Positions 46,885 to 57,141 are shown, numbered from the stretch's first letter. The stretch is DNA of 64,000 bases from Bordetella ansorpii (GCF_900078315.1 NZ_FKBS01000014.1:370802-434801); one strand, 5' to 3'. The notes: generated by a model not told the origin, from the sequence alone. Made by a program: numbers and translations.

Positions 46885-47828
46885 ACAACGGTCCTGCCCG
46901 TATCGAGATCAATGAAGTCGGACCGCGCGACGGCCTGCAGATCGAGAAGGCCACGGTCGCTACGGACGACAAGGTCGCTTTCGTCGACGCCCTGTCCGCC
47001 TGCGGCTTCGCGCGCATCGAGGTCACCAGCTTCACGTCGCCCAAGGCGATTCCGGCGCTGGCGGATGCGCAGGACGTCATGCGCCGCATCCAGCGCAAGC
47101 CCGGCGTCATCTACACCGCGCTGGTGCCCAACATCCGCGGGCTGGAGCGCGCGCTCGAATGCGGCACCGACGAGATGAACCTCGTCATGTCGTCCAGCGA
47201 GACGCACAACCGCGCCAATCTGCGCATGACGCGCGAACAGTCGCTGGCCGAGCTGACTGCCGTGCTGCGCGCCGCGGGCCAGGCGGGCGCGCCGTGCAAC
47301 GTGTCCTTGTCCACGGTGTTCGGCTGCCCCTTCGATGGCGACGTGCCGGCCGGCGAGGTGCTGCGCCTGGCGCATGCGCTGGTGGACGCGGGCGCCACGG
47401 GCATCACCCTGTGCGACACCACGGGCATGGCGTTTCCCACGCAAGTGGCGGCGCTGTGCGAACGCGCCGCGCGCGAATTGCCCGGCACCGCATTGACCGT
47501 GCACCTGCACAACACGCGCGGCATGGCGCTGGCCAATGCCGTGGCGGCCTGGCAGACCGGCATCACGCGGTTCGACGCGGCGGCGGGCGGCCTGGGCGGC
47601 TGTCCGTACGCGCCGGGCGCCAGCGGCAACGTCAACACGGAAGAGATCGTGCACATGTTCGCATGCATGGGCGTGGATACGGGCGTGGACCTGCCCGCGC
47701 TGATGGAGATCGTGCGCGGCCTGCCATCCCTGGTCGAGCGTGAACTGACCAACCCGCTGCTGGCGGCCGGTCCGCGCCTGGCCACGCACGCGCCGCCGGC
47801 CTGGCTGGCCGAGCGTTTCCCGGCCTAG
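46881..47828 (+). CDS. Hydroxymethylglutaryl-CoA lyase family protein
   Basis: TIM-barrel lyase of 315 residues. It begins INEVGPRDGLQIEK as the family does, and has VPNIRGLERALECGTDEMNL, TGITLCDTTGMAFPTQVAAL, the metal His pair in LTVHLHNTRGMALANA and the catalytic Cys loop GGLGGCPYAPGASGN. It cleaves HMG-CoA or a related beta-hydroxy acyl-CoA (for example a citramalyl-CoA type). It overlaps the CoA-transferase stop by 4 nt and shares the operon with a Bug-type binding protein. Confidence 0.9.
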   Translation: MNNGPARIEINEVGPRDGLQIEKATVATDDKVAFVDALSACGFARIEVTSFTSPKAIPALADAQDVMRRIQRKPGVIYTALVPNIRGLERALECGTDEMNLVMSSSETHNRANLRMTREQSLAELTAVLRAAGQAGAPCNVSLSTVFGCPFDGDVPAGEVLRLAHALVDAGATGITLCDTTGMAFPTQVAALCERAARELPGTALTVHLHNTRGMALANAVAAWQTGITRFDAAAGGLGGCPYAPGASGNVNTEEIVHMFACMGVDTGVDLPALMEIVRGLPSLVERELTNPLLAAGPRLATHAPPAWLAERFPA

Positions 47829-47853
47829 TTTTCCATCGACTGTCGGTTTCTCG

Positions 47854-47877
47854 CGCTGCCTGTGCACACAGGCAGCG
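47854..47877 (+). terminator. Hairpin between the lyase and Bug genes
   Basis: CGCTGCCTGTG and CACAGGCAGCG are perfectly complementary with only CA between, so the real loop is larger. No T tract. It may attenuate or process the transcript between the lyase gene and the binding-protein gene. Confidence 0.5.
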
Positions 47878-47978
47878 GGGGCGTGCTCGTGCCCGCGTTT
47901 TTTCGTCGTGCCGTTCGTCCATGCATGCGCGCCCCGTTTTGCAGCACCGCTTCCCCAATAACATCCAGGAGACTCGAA

Positions 47979-48977
47979 ATGACTTTTCAACTATCCCGCA
48001 AACCGTTGCATGCCCTGGTTCTGGGCCTGATGGCAGGCGCCGCCATGCTGACGGCATCCGGCGCGGCGTCGGCCGCCGGCTATCCCGATCGTCCGGTGTC
48101 GCTGATCGTGTCTGCCGCGCCGGGCGGCACCACCGACATCGCCGCGCGGCTGATCGCACAGCCGCTGGGCCAGGCACTGGGCCAGAGCGTGGTGGTCGAG
48201 AACCGTCCCGGCGGCTCGGGCGGCATTGCCGCGCAGGCCGTGGCGCGCGCCAAGCCCGATGGCTACACCTTGCTGTTGCAGTACTCGGGTTTCCAGGTGA
48301 TCACGCCCAGCGTGATGAAGGACATCGGCTGGGATCCCATCAAGGATTTCGCGCCCGTGGCCAACGTGCTGTCGGCGCCGCAGGTCATCGTCGTGCGTCC
48401 GGCCCTGCCCATCCACAGCCTGAAAGAGCTGGTGAGCTATGCGAAAGCCAACCCAGGCAAGCTGAACTACGCCTCGTCGGGCAACGGCTCGCTGCAGCAG
48501 GTGGCCACTGAATTGCTGAATCAACAGGCCGGCATCCAGACGGCGCATATCCCGTACAAGGGCACCGGGCCCGCGTTGAACGACCTGCTGGGCGGGGCGG
48601 TGGACATGACCATCACGACACCGCCGCCGCTGCTTGGCCAGATCCATGCCGGCAAGCTGCGGGCGCTGGCCATCACCGGCGAGAGCCGCCTGCCATCGCT
48701 GCCCGACGTGCCTACCGCCGCGCAGGCCGGCTATCCCGACCTGCAGGTGTCATCGTGGTTCGCCATGTACGCGCCCGCCGGCACGCCGCCGGAGGTGGTC
48801 GACAAGCTGGCGGGCGAGATCGAGAAGATCATGAAGAGCGATGCGTTCCGCCAGAAGGCGGCCGAACAGGGCGCCGAGGCGCGCTTCATGGGCCCGAAGG
48901 AGCTGGGCGACTATACGCGCGAGGAACTGGCGCGCTGGAACAAGGTGGTGAAGGCGGCCCATATCACGGCCGAATAA
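47979..48977 (+). CDS. Bug-type tripartite tricarboxylate transporter substrate-binding protein
   Basis: Periplasmic binding protein of 332 residues. The signal peptide ends ASGAASAAG. Family motifs are YPDRPVSLIVSAAPGGTTDI, NRPGGSGGIAAQAVARAKPD, YASSGNGSLQQVATELL and HIPYKGTGPALNDLLGGAVD. Bug proteins bind carboxylates and are greatly expanded in Bordetella and relatives, often without adjacent membrane subunits, as here. It probably captures the acid metabolised by the CoA-transferase/lyase pair. CCAGGAGA precedes the ATG. Confidence 0.92.
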   Translation: MTFQLSRKPLHALVLGLMAGAAMLTASGAASAAGYPDRPVSLIVSAAPGGTTDIAARLIAQPLGQALGQSVVVENRPGGSGGIAAQAVARAKPDGYTLLLQYSGFQVITPSVMKDIGWDPIKDFAPVANVLSAPQVIVVRPALPIHSLKELVSYAKANPGKLNYASSGNGSLQQVATELLNQQAGIQTAHIPYKGTGPALNDLLGGAVDMTITTPPPLLGQIHAGKLRALAITGESRLPSLPDVPTAAQAGYPDLQVSSWFAMYAPAGTPPEVVDKLAGEIEKIMKSDAFRQKAAEQGAEARFMGPKELGDYTREELARWNKVVKAAHITAE

Positions 48978-49048
48978 GCCGTCATCGGTCCAGGCACGGC
49001 GGTGGTTGCGGCAAGGCAAGCGCCGCCGTGGCGCTCTCGTGGATGCGG

Positions 49049-51091
49049 TCAGGTCAGCGACAGGCCGAGCACGAGCCCGCCGTTGACCGACGCGCATTTC
49101 AGCACCTGCTCGTGCAAGGGCGACCGATGGGGCTGGGCGCCCGCCTTGTAGCGGTCCAGCATCGGGAAGGAGATGCCGCCCAGCAGCGGCTGCCCTGCCG
49201 CCGCCCCGCCCAGGGTGGACTGAAGCGCGCCCGCCCGCGCCCTGGCTTCCCTGCGCCGGTCTTCGGGGCGGCCCGATACATTGCCGATCAGGTTGCCCAA
49301 GCCGGTGCCGGCGGCCAGGCTGACGGCATAGATGAGCAATCCCTTCACGTAAGTGTTCCAGGGCTGCTTGGCTTTGGTGAGGATGCCCGCGATGACTTCC
49401 GCGGACAGTTCCAGCTCGGCCGCGTCGGACGTGACGGGGCCGCGTTCGGGCTCGGCGTGGGCGATCTGGGACAGCACCAGGGCAGCGGGTTGCGCGGCGC
49501 CCTGGCTGCCCGGACGGGTTTCGATATAGATGCGCTGGGGGCCGTTGCCGGCGTTGCGCCGCGCGGGCGTCGCCTGGTACTGGCCGGACAGGGGCACGGG
49601 TTCGGCGGGATGCGCATAGACCATCCGTTGGGCGCTGCGCCGTTCGATGACCAGTTCACGGCCCAGGCCGATGTCCACGCAGACCGGCATGCCTTCGGTT
49701 TCCGATTGGCGCAGGGCCGCCAGCACGTCCTGCTGCCGGCGGGGCGGATGCCCGCTCGCGGCGCTCGCGTGCATCGACTGGATGGCATTGGCCGCATAGG
49801 CGTCCAGCTCGCCCAGGATCAGGCCGCCGATGATGGCGACGACCTGCCGGACCGTGCCGTCCTCGGCTGCTTCGCAGGCCGCGTCGAAGCTGATGCTGAC
49901 CGACGGCGTGCCTTCGGGCGCGAGGTCCAGGCTTTGCGTGTCCGGGTTGATGGCCAGGCGGTAGCGCTCGCGCATCGACAGGACCAGTTTGCCGCCGGCG
50001 CTCAGGGTGACCCGGATCTCTTGCGTGTCCACCGTGATCGCGTCGTCGGCAATGCGGAACACCAGTCTGCCGGCCGGAATCTCCGCGTCGAATGTCTCGG
50101 CATGCGGATCGGCCAAGGCTTGCGGCGGCACCAGCAGATACTCGCCCGTGGCGTCTCGGCGGTACTTCAGCTTGATCGGGCTGTCGTTGGCGATCTCGCC
50201 CGCGTTGCCCTTCGGCTTGAACTTGCCGGACAAGCTCTTGTCCAGCGTGGTGTTGATATGCCGCAGGAAGGTGCTCCGGGTCACGGCGTCGGGGCTGATG
50301 ATGATGGCGGCATCCAGTCCCGGGTTGGTGGGAATCGCCTGCGCAAGGACGTTGGCCTCGATCGGCCGGGTATCCTCGGATCGGACCAGCACCGCCAGGA
50401 TGCCGTCGTCCGCATCGGGCAGATCGGCGGTGGCGTATTGATAGTCTTCGGGTTGCAGCCAGGTGACGCCGGCCTTGCGGGCCAGATCCTGGCTCAGCAC
50501 CGTCGACAGCGGCATGGCATCGAGCAGGGCCGCCAGGTGCCGCTGCAAGGGTGCCTTGACGATGCTGATCAGTTCGCGTTCGATCCCGAATATCTCGAAC
50601 GAGTTCATGAAGGGCGCGGGAAGCGTCGCCATGTCCAGCGTCAGGCTTTCGATCAGGTCCGCCTGCGCGTCGGATCGGGTCTGGACATGCAAGTGCAGCA
50701 GGTCGTCCTGGCCAGCGTCGGCGGTGAACGCCAGCGTGGTCCGCACGACGAGGTCGAAAGAAAACGGTCCGGCAAGCGACGGGCCTCCAACGCGCTGATA
50801 GCGATTTGCGTCAACCCGCAGGCGCCACCTGAGCACGGCGCCCGAGCCGCCGGTGGCCAGTTGCACGTTCGTGACGATGGCCTTGTCCACCCGGCCATTG
50901 TTGTTGGCGCCCTTCAGGTCGATGTCGCCTCCCTGCGTCCAGGGGGCGGGAGGCCAGGCCGACGCGCTGAGCGCGCGGTTCAGCGTGCTGTACTTGATTG
51001 CATATACCGCGTCCCAGCCGAGCGTGGCGTTCGTCAGTGAATCGGGTGTCGGGAAGAGACACGCGCTCGGGTTGATGGGGGAATCCGTCAT
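49049..51091 (-). CDS. P47-like TULIP-family protein
   Basis: Protein of 680 residues. The N-terminus TNATLGWDAVYAIKYSTLNR matches the GWDxVxAI..S.lN signature of Clostridium P47/OrfX TULIP proteins. Several beta-rich blocks with FDLVVRTTLAF, FEIFGIERELISIVKAPLQR and IKLKYRRDATGEYLLVPPQA follow, and a Gly/Ala hydrophobic patch (TYVKGLLIYAVSLAAGTGLG) near the C-terminus could be a membrane or hairpin segment. There is no signal peptide. In neurotoxin clusters such proteins bind lipid and support oral toxicity; here no toxin gene is near. The role in this host is unknown. Confidence 0.78.
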   Translation of the reverse strand: MTDSPINPSACLFPTPDSLTNATLGWDAVYAIKYSTLNRALSASAWPPAPWTQGGDIDLKGANNNGRVDKAIVTNVQLATGGSGAVLRWRLRVDANRYQRVGGPSLAGPFSFDLVVRTTLAFTADAGQDDLLHLHVQTRSDAQADLIESLTLDMATLPAPFMNSFEIFGIERELISIVKAPLQRHLAALLDAMPLSTVLSQDLARKAGVTWLQPEDYQYATADLPDADDGILAVLVRSEDTRPIEANVLAQAIPTNPGLDAAIIISPDAVTRSTFLRHINTTLDKSLSGKFKPKGNAGEIANDSPIKLKYRRDATGEYLLVPPQALADPHAETFDAEIPAGRLVFRIADDAITVDTQEIRVTLSAGGKLVLSMRERYRLAINPDTQSLDLAPEGTPSVSISFDAACEAAEDGTVRQVVAIIGGLILGELDAYAANAIQSMHASAASGHPPRRQQDVLAALRQSETEGMPVCVDIGLGRELVIERRSAQRMVYAHPAEPVPLSGQYQATPARRNAGNGPQRIYIETRPGSQGAAQPAALVLSQIAHAEPERGPVTSDAAELELSAEVIAGILTKAKQPWNTYVKGLLIYAVSLAAGTGLGNLIGNVSGRPEDRRREARARAGALQSTLGGAAAGQPLLGGISFPMLDRYKAGAQPHRSPLHEQVLKCASVNGGLVLGLSLT

Positions 51092-51340
51092 CACTTTCAG
51101 TCGTCCTGTGGTGGCGGACGAGGGCGGACTCGGGTTGTGCGTGGTGAGGACGCAGCAAGGCGAGAAAGCCGGCGAGTCGGATGCCCTCGTCTTGTTACAG
51201 ACCTTATCAAATACAATTAACCACCCCTGAATCACAGGTTTGCTGGAATGCAGGGGACGTTTGCCGCACGGAAAAATATTTGCAGCCAGCGGGAACTGCC
51301 GTGGCTGCGTCACAACGCCCGTACGGTCAGCCATGAAAAA

Positions 51341-52147
51341 ATGCGCGCCATGACAGCCCCTTTTTCTCGCCCAGCCATCGGCCCGTTCTCGGGCCTGCGG
51401 GTGCTGGTGGTGGACGACTGTGCCGAAGACCGCATGCTGCTGATGGATTTCCTCAGCGGACAGGGTTGCCGGGTCTACATTGCGGTCGATGGCCATGACG
51501 GCTATCGCAAGGCGCAACTGGTGGTGCCCGATCTGGTGCTGATGGACGTCACCATGCCATCCTGCGACGGACTGGCCGCCTGCCGCCTGATCAAGGCCGA
51601 TCAGGCCACCCGCAACATTCCGCTCATCTTCCTCAGCGCCGCGGTGCTGCCCGCCGAACGCGTCGCGGGCCTGGCGGCCGGGGCGGTCGACTACGTGACC
51701 AAGCCCTTCGATTTCGAAGAGGTGCGGTTGCGGCTGCTGGTGCATCTGCGCAATTCACTGCCAATGGCCGCCGCGCCGGCGGTTGCGCCAGACGCCGCCC
51801 AGGCCAGCCCGACGCTGGACGGCGTGCTGTTCCGCGCGGCGCGCAGGATGCTGTCCGAACGCCTGGACTACACCCCCGAGCTCGACGAGCTCGCCCACGC
51901 GGTGGGCACCAATGCGCGCCGCCTGAACCTGGCGTTCCGGCGCTGCGCCGGCGCCACCGTCTTCGAATTCCTGCGGGAAGAGCGCATGCGCGAGGCGCGC
52001 CGGCTGCTGTGCGAGACGGTCCTGGACGTCCAGGCCATCGCCCAGTCGGTCGGGTATGGCAACCGGGGCAACTTCTCCACGGCATTCCGCGAGCGTTTCG
52101 GCATGTCGCCCAGCGCCTTGCGCCAGGCGCCGGGCGCGGATGGGTAG
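51341..52147 (+). CDS. Response regulator with AraC-type output domain
   Basis: Protein of about 268 residues. The receiver domain (about 15-135) has GLRVLVVDDCAEDRMLLMDF, phosphoacceptor Asp in DLVLMDVTMPSCDG and Lys in VDYVTKPFDFEEV. The C-terminus is an AraC helix-turn-helix (LDELAHAVGTNARRLNLAF, AIAQSVGYGNRGNFSTAFRE). The start is uncertain: ATG 51341, 51350 or 51248. It is 31 bp before a hybrid sensor kinase, so the two probably form a phosphorelay. Confidence 0.85.
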   Translation: MRAMTAPFSRPAIGPFSGLRVLVVDDCAEDRMLLMDFLSGQGCRVYIAVDGHDGYRKAQLVVPDLVLMDVTMPSCDGLAACRLIKADQATRNIPLIFLSAAVLPAERVAGLAAGAVDYVTKPFDFEEVRLRLLVHLRNSLPMAAAPAVAPDAAQASPTLDGVLFRAARRMLSERLDYTPELDELAHAVGTNARRLNLAFRRCAGATVFEFLREERMREARRLLCETVLDVQAIAQSVGYGNRGNFSTAFRERFGMSPSALRQAPGADG

Positions 52148-52178
52148 TGCCTCTCAAACCCCCCGGGCGCGATCTGCG

Positions 52179-54881
52179 ATGAATAGGTTGGACCTTTCAC
52201 GGGTACGCGGGCTGTTCCTGCTGCTCGTTCTATGGCTGTGCGGTGTCTTCTGCCTGCAGGGCAACGCCTGGGCGCAGGAGGCCGTGCCGCGTGCGCCCGT
52301 CGACCTGGCCAGCGTGGCGGACCGGCTGCCCCTGGCCGATCATCTGTCCAGTTTCCAGGATCGCGACGGCCTGCTGACCGCCGTGCAGGCGTTGCAGCGG
52401 GACTGGCCGGCGGCCTCGGCGCAGCGGCTGAATCGCGGGTTCACGGCCTCGGCCATCTGGCTGCGGGGCGAGTTCATCAACAACGGCAATGCCCCCGCGC
52501 TGCGCTGGCTGTCCGTCGGCGTGCCGCGCCTGGAGGACGTGCGGTTCTTCGTGTTCCGCTCCGGGGCCGCCGAGCCCCGCCGGACGGTGCTGGCCGGCAA
52601 CCGCCTGCCCATCAGCGAAGGGCCGGTGCCCTCGGCGCTGTCCGTGCTGGACCTGGCTTTGCAGCCCGGCGAGCGCGCGACCGTGCTGATCCGGGTGCAA
52701 AGCCGTTCGGCCGTCACCATCGAGGCGGCCCTGTGGATGCCCGACACCTTTCGCGAGGCGGACGAGCGCGGCGGCGTGATTCTCATGCTGCTGGAGGGCG
52801 GCCTGGCCATGATCGCCGTCTATGCGCTGGTGCTGGGCCTGGCGCACCGCGACGTCGTGTTCCTGCTGCTGGGCGTTTCGCTGGTCGCCGAAATCTTCTA
52901 CAGCCTGTCCTTCCAGGGGTTGCTCTATCGCTACCTGCTGACGGACGGGGGCGAGGCCGTGCTGCGGGCGCCCAGTGTGTTCTCCATCGTGGCCATGTCG
53001 CTGTTCAGCCTGATGGCCATGCTGTTCGCCGGCTTGCACCGCATCCGGTATTGGAAATGGATCTACTGCGTGCTGTCCGGCGCGGGGCTGCTCGGGGCCG
53101 TATGGGCGGCCTTCGGCGACTACCGGTCCGCCGCCTCGACGCTCACCAGCCTGGTGTTCGTACTCAATCTGGTCTGGATGGTGTCGATGATCGATGGCTG
53201 GCGGCGTGGCCAAGCCAATGCCCGCCTGTTCCTGCTGTCCTTCTCCATCTATTGCGCGGCGTTGTTCGTGCGCCTGGCCTTCATCCACGGCTGGCTGCCG
53301 GGCCGCTGGGGCGGTGGTCCGGAAATCGCCTGGGACCTGCTGTCCGTGTCGCTGATGATGGCGATGATCCTGTATGGCCGTTCGCGCCAGTTGCGCGAAG
53401 CCCGCGAGGCCGCGCAACGCGAGTTGTTCGAGGCACGGGGCCGTGAGCAGGAGCGCCTGGAGCGCGCCGTGACCGAACGCACCCAGGCCCTGCAGGAGGC
53501 GCTGATCGCCGCCGACGAGGCCAGCCGGGTCCGCCAGGACTTCCTGGCGCGCATCAGCCACGACCTGCGCACGCCCCTGACCTCGATCATCGGCTTCGCC
53601 GACCTGATCCAGGCGGGCGGGCGCGACGATGCGCCGCGCGGCACCATCATCCGGCGCAGCGCGGATCACATGCTGGGCATGGTCAACGACCTGATCGACT
53701 ATGCGGCCGGCGCGGATGGGCAGGCCGTGCGGCCCGCGCCCGTATACATACATGCCTTGCTGGACACCGTGGCCAAGGAGGCGACCTCGCTGGCCGCGCG
53801 CCGCGGCAACCGCTTCGTGCTGGAGGTTGGCGGCGGCTTGCCCGCCGTGCTGGAGATGGACGGCAAGCGGGTGCGGCAGGTGCTGGGCAACCTGATCGAC
53901 AATGCGGTCAAGTTCACCGCCGACGGCACCGTGTCGCTGCACGTCGCCTATGCGGACGCGATCGAAGGCCAGTCGGGCACCTTGCAACTGGCCATCGTCG
54001 ACACGGGCTGCGGCATCGCCCCCCAGGACCAGGAGCGCATCTTCGAACCGTTCCAGCGCCTGGATGCCGCGCGCGACCAGCCTGGCGTGGGGCTGGGGCT
54101 GTCGATCGTGCAGCAATGGGTGCAGCGCATGCACGGCACGCTGGAGGTGCTCAGCGCCGTGGGAACGGGCACGACCTTCATCTTCACCTTGCCCACGCGC
54201 GCCCTGGATGAGTCCCAGGTCGTGCTGCATTACATGCCCGATGCGGCGGCCGTGCTGCCGCCCATCGACGGGCAGGGCCGGCGCATCTGGGTGGCCGAGG
54301 ATACGCCCGAGATCCGCGATTTCCTGGTCGAAGAGCTGGCGAGCCTGGGTTTCGTGGTGGAAAGCAGCGACGACGGCATGGCCGTGCTGGCCCGCATCGC
54401 TTTGCCCGATGCCCAGGCGCCCGACCTGATCCTGACCGATCACGACATGGCGGGCGCCGACGGCATGGCCGTGCTGGCGGCGGCCAAGCAGCGGTGGGGG
54501 AACGTGCCGGTCGTGGTGGTGTCGGCGACGCCGCACGTCGCGGCGGGCGAGGCTGAAGCGGATGTGCTGGCCTACGATGCGAGCCTGCTCAAGCCCGTGA
54601 ACCTGGCGGAGTTGCGCAATACGCTGGCGCGCCTGCTGGCGCTGCCGCGTTCGCAGGCCATGCCCGCCGCCGTCGAGCCGCAGAACGGCGCGCAGCGGCC
54701 CGGCGCCGAGGCCCTGGCCGACGGGCGCCGCCTGCTGGATAGCGGCGCGGTGTCGGACCTGGTGGACTGGGCGGATGGCTTGCAGGCGGAGGACGCGCGC
54801 CTGGCGGCGTTCTGCGAGGAAGTCAGGCGCCTGGCCCGCATGGGAGACCTGCAGGGGCTACAGGTGCTCTGCGCGGCTTAG
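52179..54881 (+). CDS. 7TMR-DISM hybrid sensor histidine kinase
   Basis: Membrane kinase of 900 residues. After a signal peptide (LFLLLVLWLCGVFCLQGNAWA) comes a 7TMR-DISM extracellular domain (ASAIWLRGEFINNGNAPALR) and seven TM helices (about 200-420). A coiled linker leads to HisKA with FLARISHDLRTPLTSIIGFA, HATPase motifs DNAVKFTADG, DTGCGIAPQDQERIFEPF and GVGLGLSIV, then a receiver domain with Asp in DLILTDHDMAG. The tail is not a recognised Hpt domain. It probably signals to the AraC-output regulator just upstream. Confidence 0.92.
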   Translation: MNRLDLSRVRGLFLLLVLWLCGVFCLQGNAWAQEAVPRAPVDLASVADRLPLADHLSSFQDRDGLLTAVQALQRDWPAASAQRLNRGFTASAIWLRGEFINNGNAPALRWLSVGVPRLEDVRFFVFRSGAAEPRRTVLAGNRLPISEGPVPSALSVLDLALQPGERATVLIRVQSRSAVTIEAALWMPDTFREADERGGVILMLLEGGLAMIAVYALVLGLAHRDVVFLLLGVSLVAEIFYSLSFQGLLYRYLLTDGGEAVLRAPSVFSIVAMSLFSLMAMLFAGLHRIRYWKWIYCVLSGAGLLGAVWAAFGDYRSAASTLTSLVFVLNLVWMVSMIDGWRRGQANARLFLLSFSIYCAALFVRLAFIHGWLPGRWGGGPEIAWDLLSVSLMMAMILYGRSRQLREAREAAQRELFEARGREQERLERAVTERTQALQEALIAADEASRVRQDFLARISHDLRTPLTSIIGFADLIQAGGRDDAPRGTIIRRSADHMLGMVNDLIDYAAGADGQAVRPAPVYIHALLDTVAKEATSLAARRGNRFVLEVGGGLPAVLEMDGKRVRQVLGNLIDNAVKFTADGTVSLHVAYADAIEGQSGTLQLAIVDTGCGIAPQDQERIFEPFQRLDAARDQPGVGLGLSIVQQWVQRMHGTLEVLSAVGTGTTFIFTLPTRALDESQVVLHYMPDAAAVLPPIDGQGRRIWVAEDTPEIRDFLVEELASLGFVVESSDDGMAVLARIALPDAQAPDLILTDHDMAGADGMAVLAAAKQRWGNVPVVVVSATPHVAAGEAEADVLAYDASLLKPVNLAELRNTLARLLALPRSQAMPAAVEPQNGAQRPGAEALADGRRLLDSGAVSDLVDWADGLQAEDARLAAFCEEVRRLARMGDLQGLQVLCAA

Positions 54882-54916
54882 GGCGGCCGCGTCGGCCGCG
54901 CCGGCCATCGGGTGCT

Positions 54917-56791
54917 TCAACGATAGGCCAGCGCCATCGGCATGGCGGACGCGTTGCGTTTCTGCTGGGCCTGCACTTGCGGCGCCGATCCGGCATCCAG
55001 CACGAAGCCGCCCACCAACTGGGCCAGGTGCGCCGCCTGCTCCTGCAGCGAGTGCGCGGCGGCGGCGGCTTCTTCCACCAGCGCGGCGTTCTGCTGCGTG
55101 ACGTGATCCATCTGGTTCACCGCCTTGCCCACTTCGCCGATGCCGGTGCTCTGCTCGTGGCTGGCCACGTCGATCTCGCGCACGATCTGCGTGACGCGCT
55201 CCACGCTGGCCACCACCTGGTCCATCGTGCCGCCGGCCTGGCGCACCAGCGAGCTGCCGGTGTTGACCTGCGACACCGACGATTCGATCAGCGCCTTGAT
55301 TTCGCGCGCCGCCGTGGCGCTGCGTTGCGCCAGGCTCCGTACTTCGCTGGCCACCACCGCGAAGCCGCGGCCCTGTTCACCCGCGCGCGCGGCTTCCACC
55401 GCGGCGTTCAGCGCCAGGATGTTGGTCTGGAAGGCAATGCCGTCGATCACGCCGATGATGTCCACGATCTTGCGCGATGAGGCCTCGATGCCGTCCATCG
55501 TCGCCACCACGCTGCGCACCACCGCGCCGCCTTCGGAGGCGACCTGCGAGGCCTGCCCGGCCAGCGAGGCCGCCTGCGCGGCATTGTCGGCATTGTGCTG
55601 CACGGTCGAGGTCAGCTCTTCCATGGCGGCCGCCGTCTGCTGCAGCGAGCTGGCCTGCTGCGACGTGCGGTCGGACAGGTCGTTGTTGCCGCTGGAGATT
55701 TCCGAGCTGGCGGCGCGCACCGTCTCGGACACCGTGCGGATCTGCAGCAGGATGGAGGCGATCTTGTCGGCGAACAGATTGAAGGCGATGCTGATGCGCG
55801 CCAGTTCGTCCTCGCCCTTGACGGGCAGGCGACGCGTCAGGTCGCCGTGGCCCGAGGCAATGTCTTCCAGCGCGGCCTGCACCTGCGGCAAGCCGCGCAA
55901 CTGGCGCGTCACCGTGACCGTCAGCAGCGCGATCGCGGCCAGCAGCGCCAGCAGCGTCGTGAACGCGGCCAGCTTGATCAGGTCGGTCACGGGTTGCGTG
56001 GCCTGCGCGCGGTCGATGGCGATGACCAGCGTCCAGGGGGTGCCGGCCACCGTGCTGGCATACAGCATCTGCGTGGCGCCGCCGATGGCCTGTTCGCTCT
56101 TGCCGCCATCGCGCGCCAGTTTCTGCAATTGCGTCACGTCCAGGCCGGCGTCGATGGCCGTCACCGGCTTGAGCGCCAGTTCGGCGTTGGGGTGCGCGAT
56201 GATGTTGCCCTTGTCGTCCAGCAGGAAGGCCACGCTGGCGGTCGTGGCGCGGATGTCGGCCACCATCTTCGCCATGCTGTCGATCAGCATGTCGGTGCCC
56301 ACCACCGCGATCACCTTGCCGTCGCGGCGCACGGCCTCGGCGAACGTCACGCACAGCTTGCCGGTGGTGGCGTCGGTGTAGACCGGGGTGATGACGGCGC
56401 CGTTGTTGCCCGCGGCCTGCTGATACCACGGCCGCGACGTGCCGTCGTAGCCGGGCGGGGTGGCGTGGTTGAACAGGGTGCGCTTGTCGGCGTAGGCGAT
56501 GTAGGCATCGTCGAAGCCGCCGGCATTCTTGGCCGACGCGGCCATCCGCAGGGCTTCGGCTTCGGATTGGTCCACCGCCAGCTTCATCGACCCGGTGACC
56601 CGCTGCTTCTCGGCCACCCAGCCGGCCAGGGCGGCGGAGCGGTCTTGCGTCAGTTGGGCGATATGGGCGTCCACCTGATCCAACGTGTCGTTGCGGGCCA
56701 CCAGGACTGTGGCAACGGACAGCGCGAGCATCGACAGGACCGTGATGGCAACGCAAAGGGCTATCAGGCGATAGCGAAGAGACTTCAGCAT
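54917..56791 (-). CDS. Methyl-accepting chemotaxis protein with Cache sensor
   Basis: Chemoreceptor of 624 residues. TM1 ([20 protein letters not shown]) and TM2 near 285-305 flank a double-Cache-type periplasmic domain with [10 protein letters not shown] and [25 protein letters not shown] domain and a signalling coiled coil follow, with the tip [20 protein letters not shown] and [19 protein letters not shown]. The absence of gaps suggests the 36H class. ATG 56791 puts TM1 at the N-terminus. The ligand is probably a small organic acid or amino acid, but this is not determinable here. Confidence 0.93.
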   Translation of the reverse strand: MLKSLRYRLIALCVAITVLSMLALSVATVLVARNDTLDQVDAHIAQLTQDRSAALAGWVAEKQRVTGSMKLAVDQSEAEALRMAASAKNAGGFDDAYIAYADKRTLFNHATPPGYDGTSRPWYQQAAGNNGAVITPVYTDATTGKLCVTFAEAVRRDGKVIAVVGTDMLIDSMAKMVADIRATTASVAFLLDDKGNIIAHPNAELALKPVTAIDAGLDVTQLQKLARDGGKSEQAIGGATQMLYASTVAGTPWTLVIAIDRAQATQPVTDLIKLAAFTTLLALLAAIALLTVTVTRQLRGLPQVQAALEDIASGHGDLTRRLPVKGEDELARISIAFNLFADKIASILLQIRTVSETVRAASSEISSGNNDLSDRTSQQASSLQQTAAAMEELTSTVQHNADNAAQAASLAGQASQVASEGGAVVRSVVATMDGIEASSRKIVDIIGVIDGIAFQTNILALNAAVEAARAGEQGRGFAVVASEVRSLAQRSATAAREIKALIESSVSQVNTGSSLVRQAGGTMDQVVASVERVTQIVREIDVASHEQSTGIGEVGKAVNQMDHVTQQNAALVEEAAAAAHSLQEQAAHLAQLVGGFVLDAGSAPQVQAQQKRNASAMPMALAYR

Positions 56792-57067
56792 GGGAGAAGA
56801 CACTCCGGCAGCGCGCAGCCCGAAGCGGGTGCGATCCAAGGCAGTGTATGGATGGTTTGTGACAGAACGAAACGCTTCGACACGGGTGTGCGAAGGGTGT
56901 TGTTTCGTGGTTTTTTGGTTGGAATTCGGGGATGAAACCGGCTGCAGCGAAGGGCGAAACGCGGCGGGGGGAGGGATCTGGAGTAGAATCGCTGGCTTGC
57001 GGCGGGCGGTGTGCAATGCACCGCCAGGGTTGGCGGCTCGTCAAAGAGTCCTGGCAGCGTCGGCAAT

Positions 57068-57141
57068 GCGGGTGTAGTTCAATGGTAGAACGGCGGCTTC
57101 CCAAGCCTCAAGCGTGGGTTCGATTCCCATCACCCGCTCCA
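57068..57141 (+). tRNA. tRNA-Gly (anticodon CCC)
   Basis: 74 nt with encoded CCA. Acceptor GCGGGTG/CACCCGC is perfect, D stem GTTC/GAAC, anticodon loop TTCCCAA (CCC), T arm TTCGATT. The anticodon stem GCGGC/GCCTC has one mismatch (C28 with U42); otherwise canonical. Confidence 0.94.
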
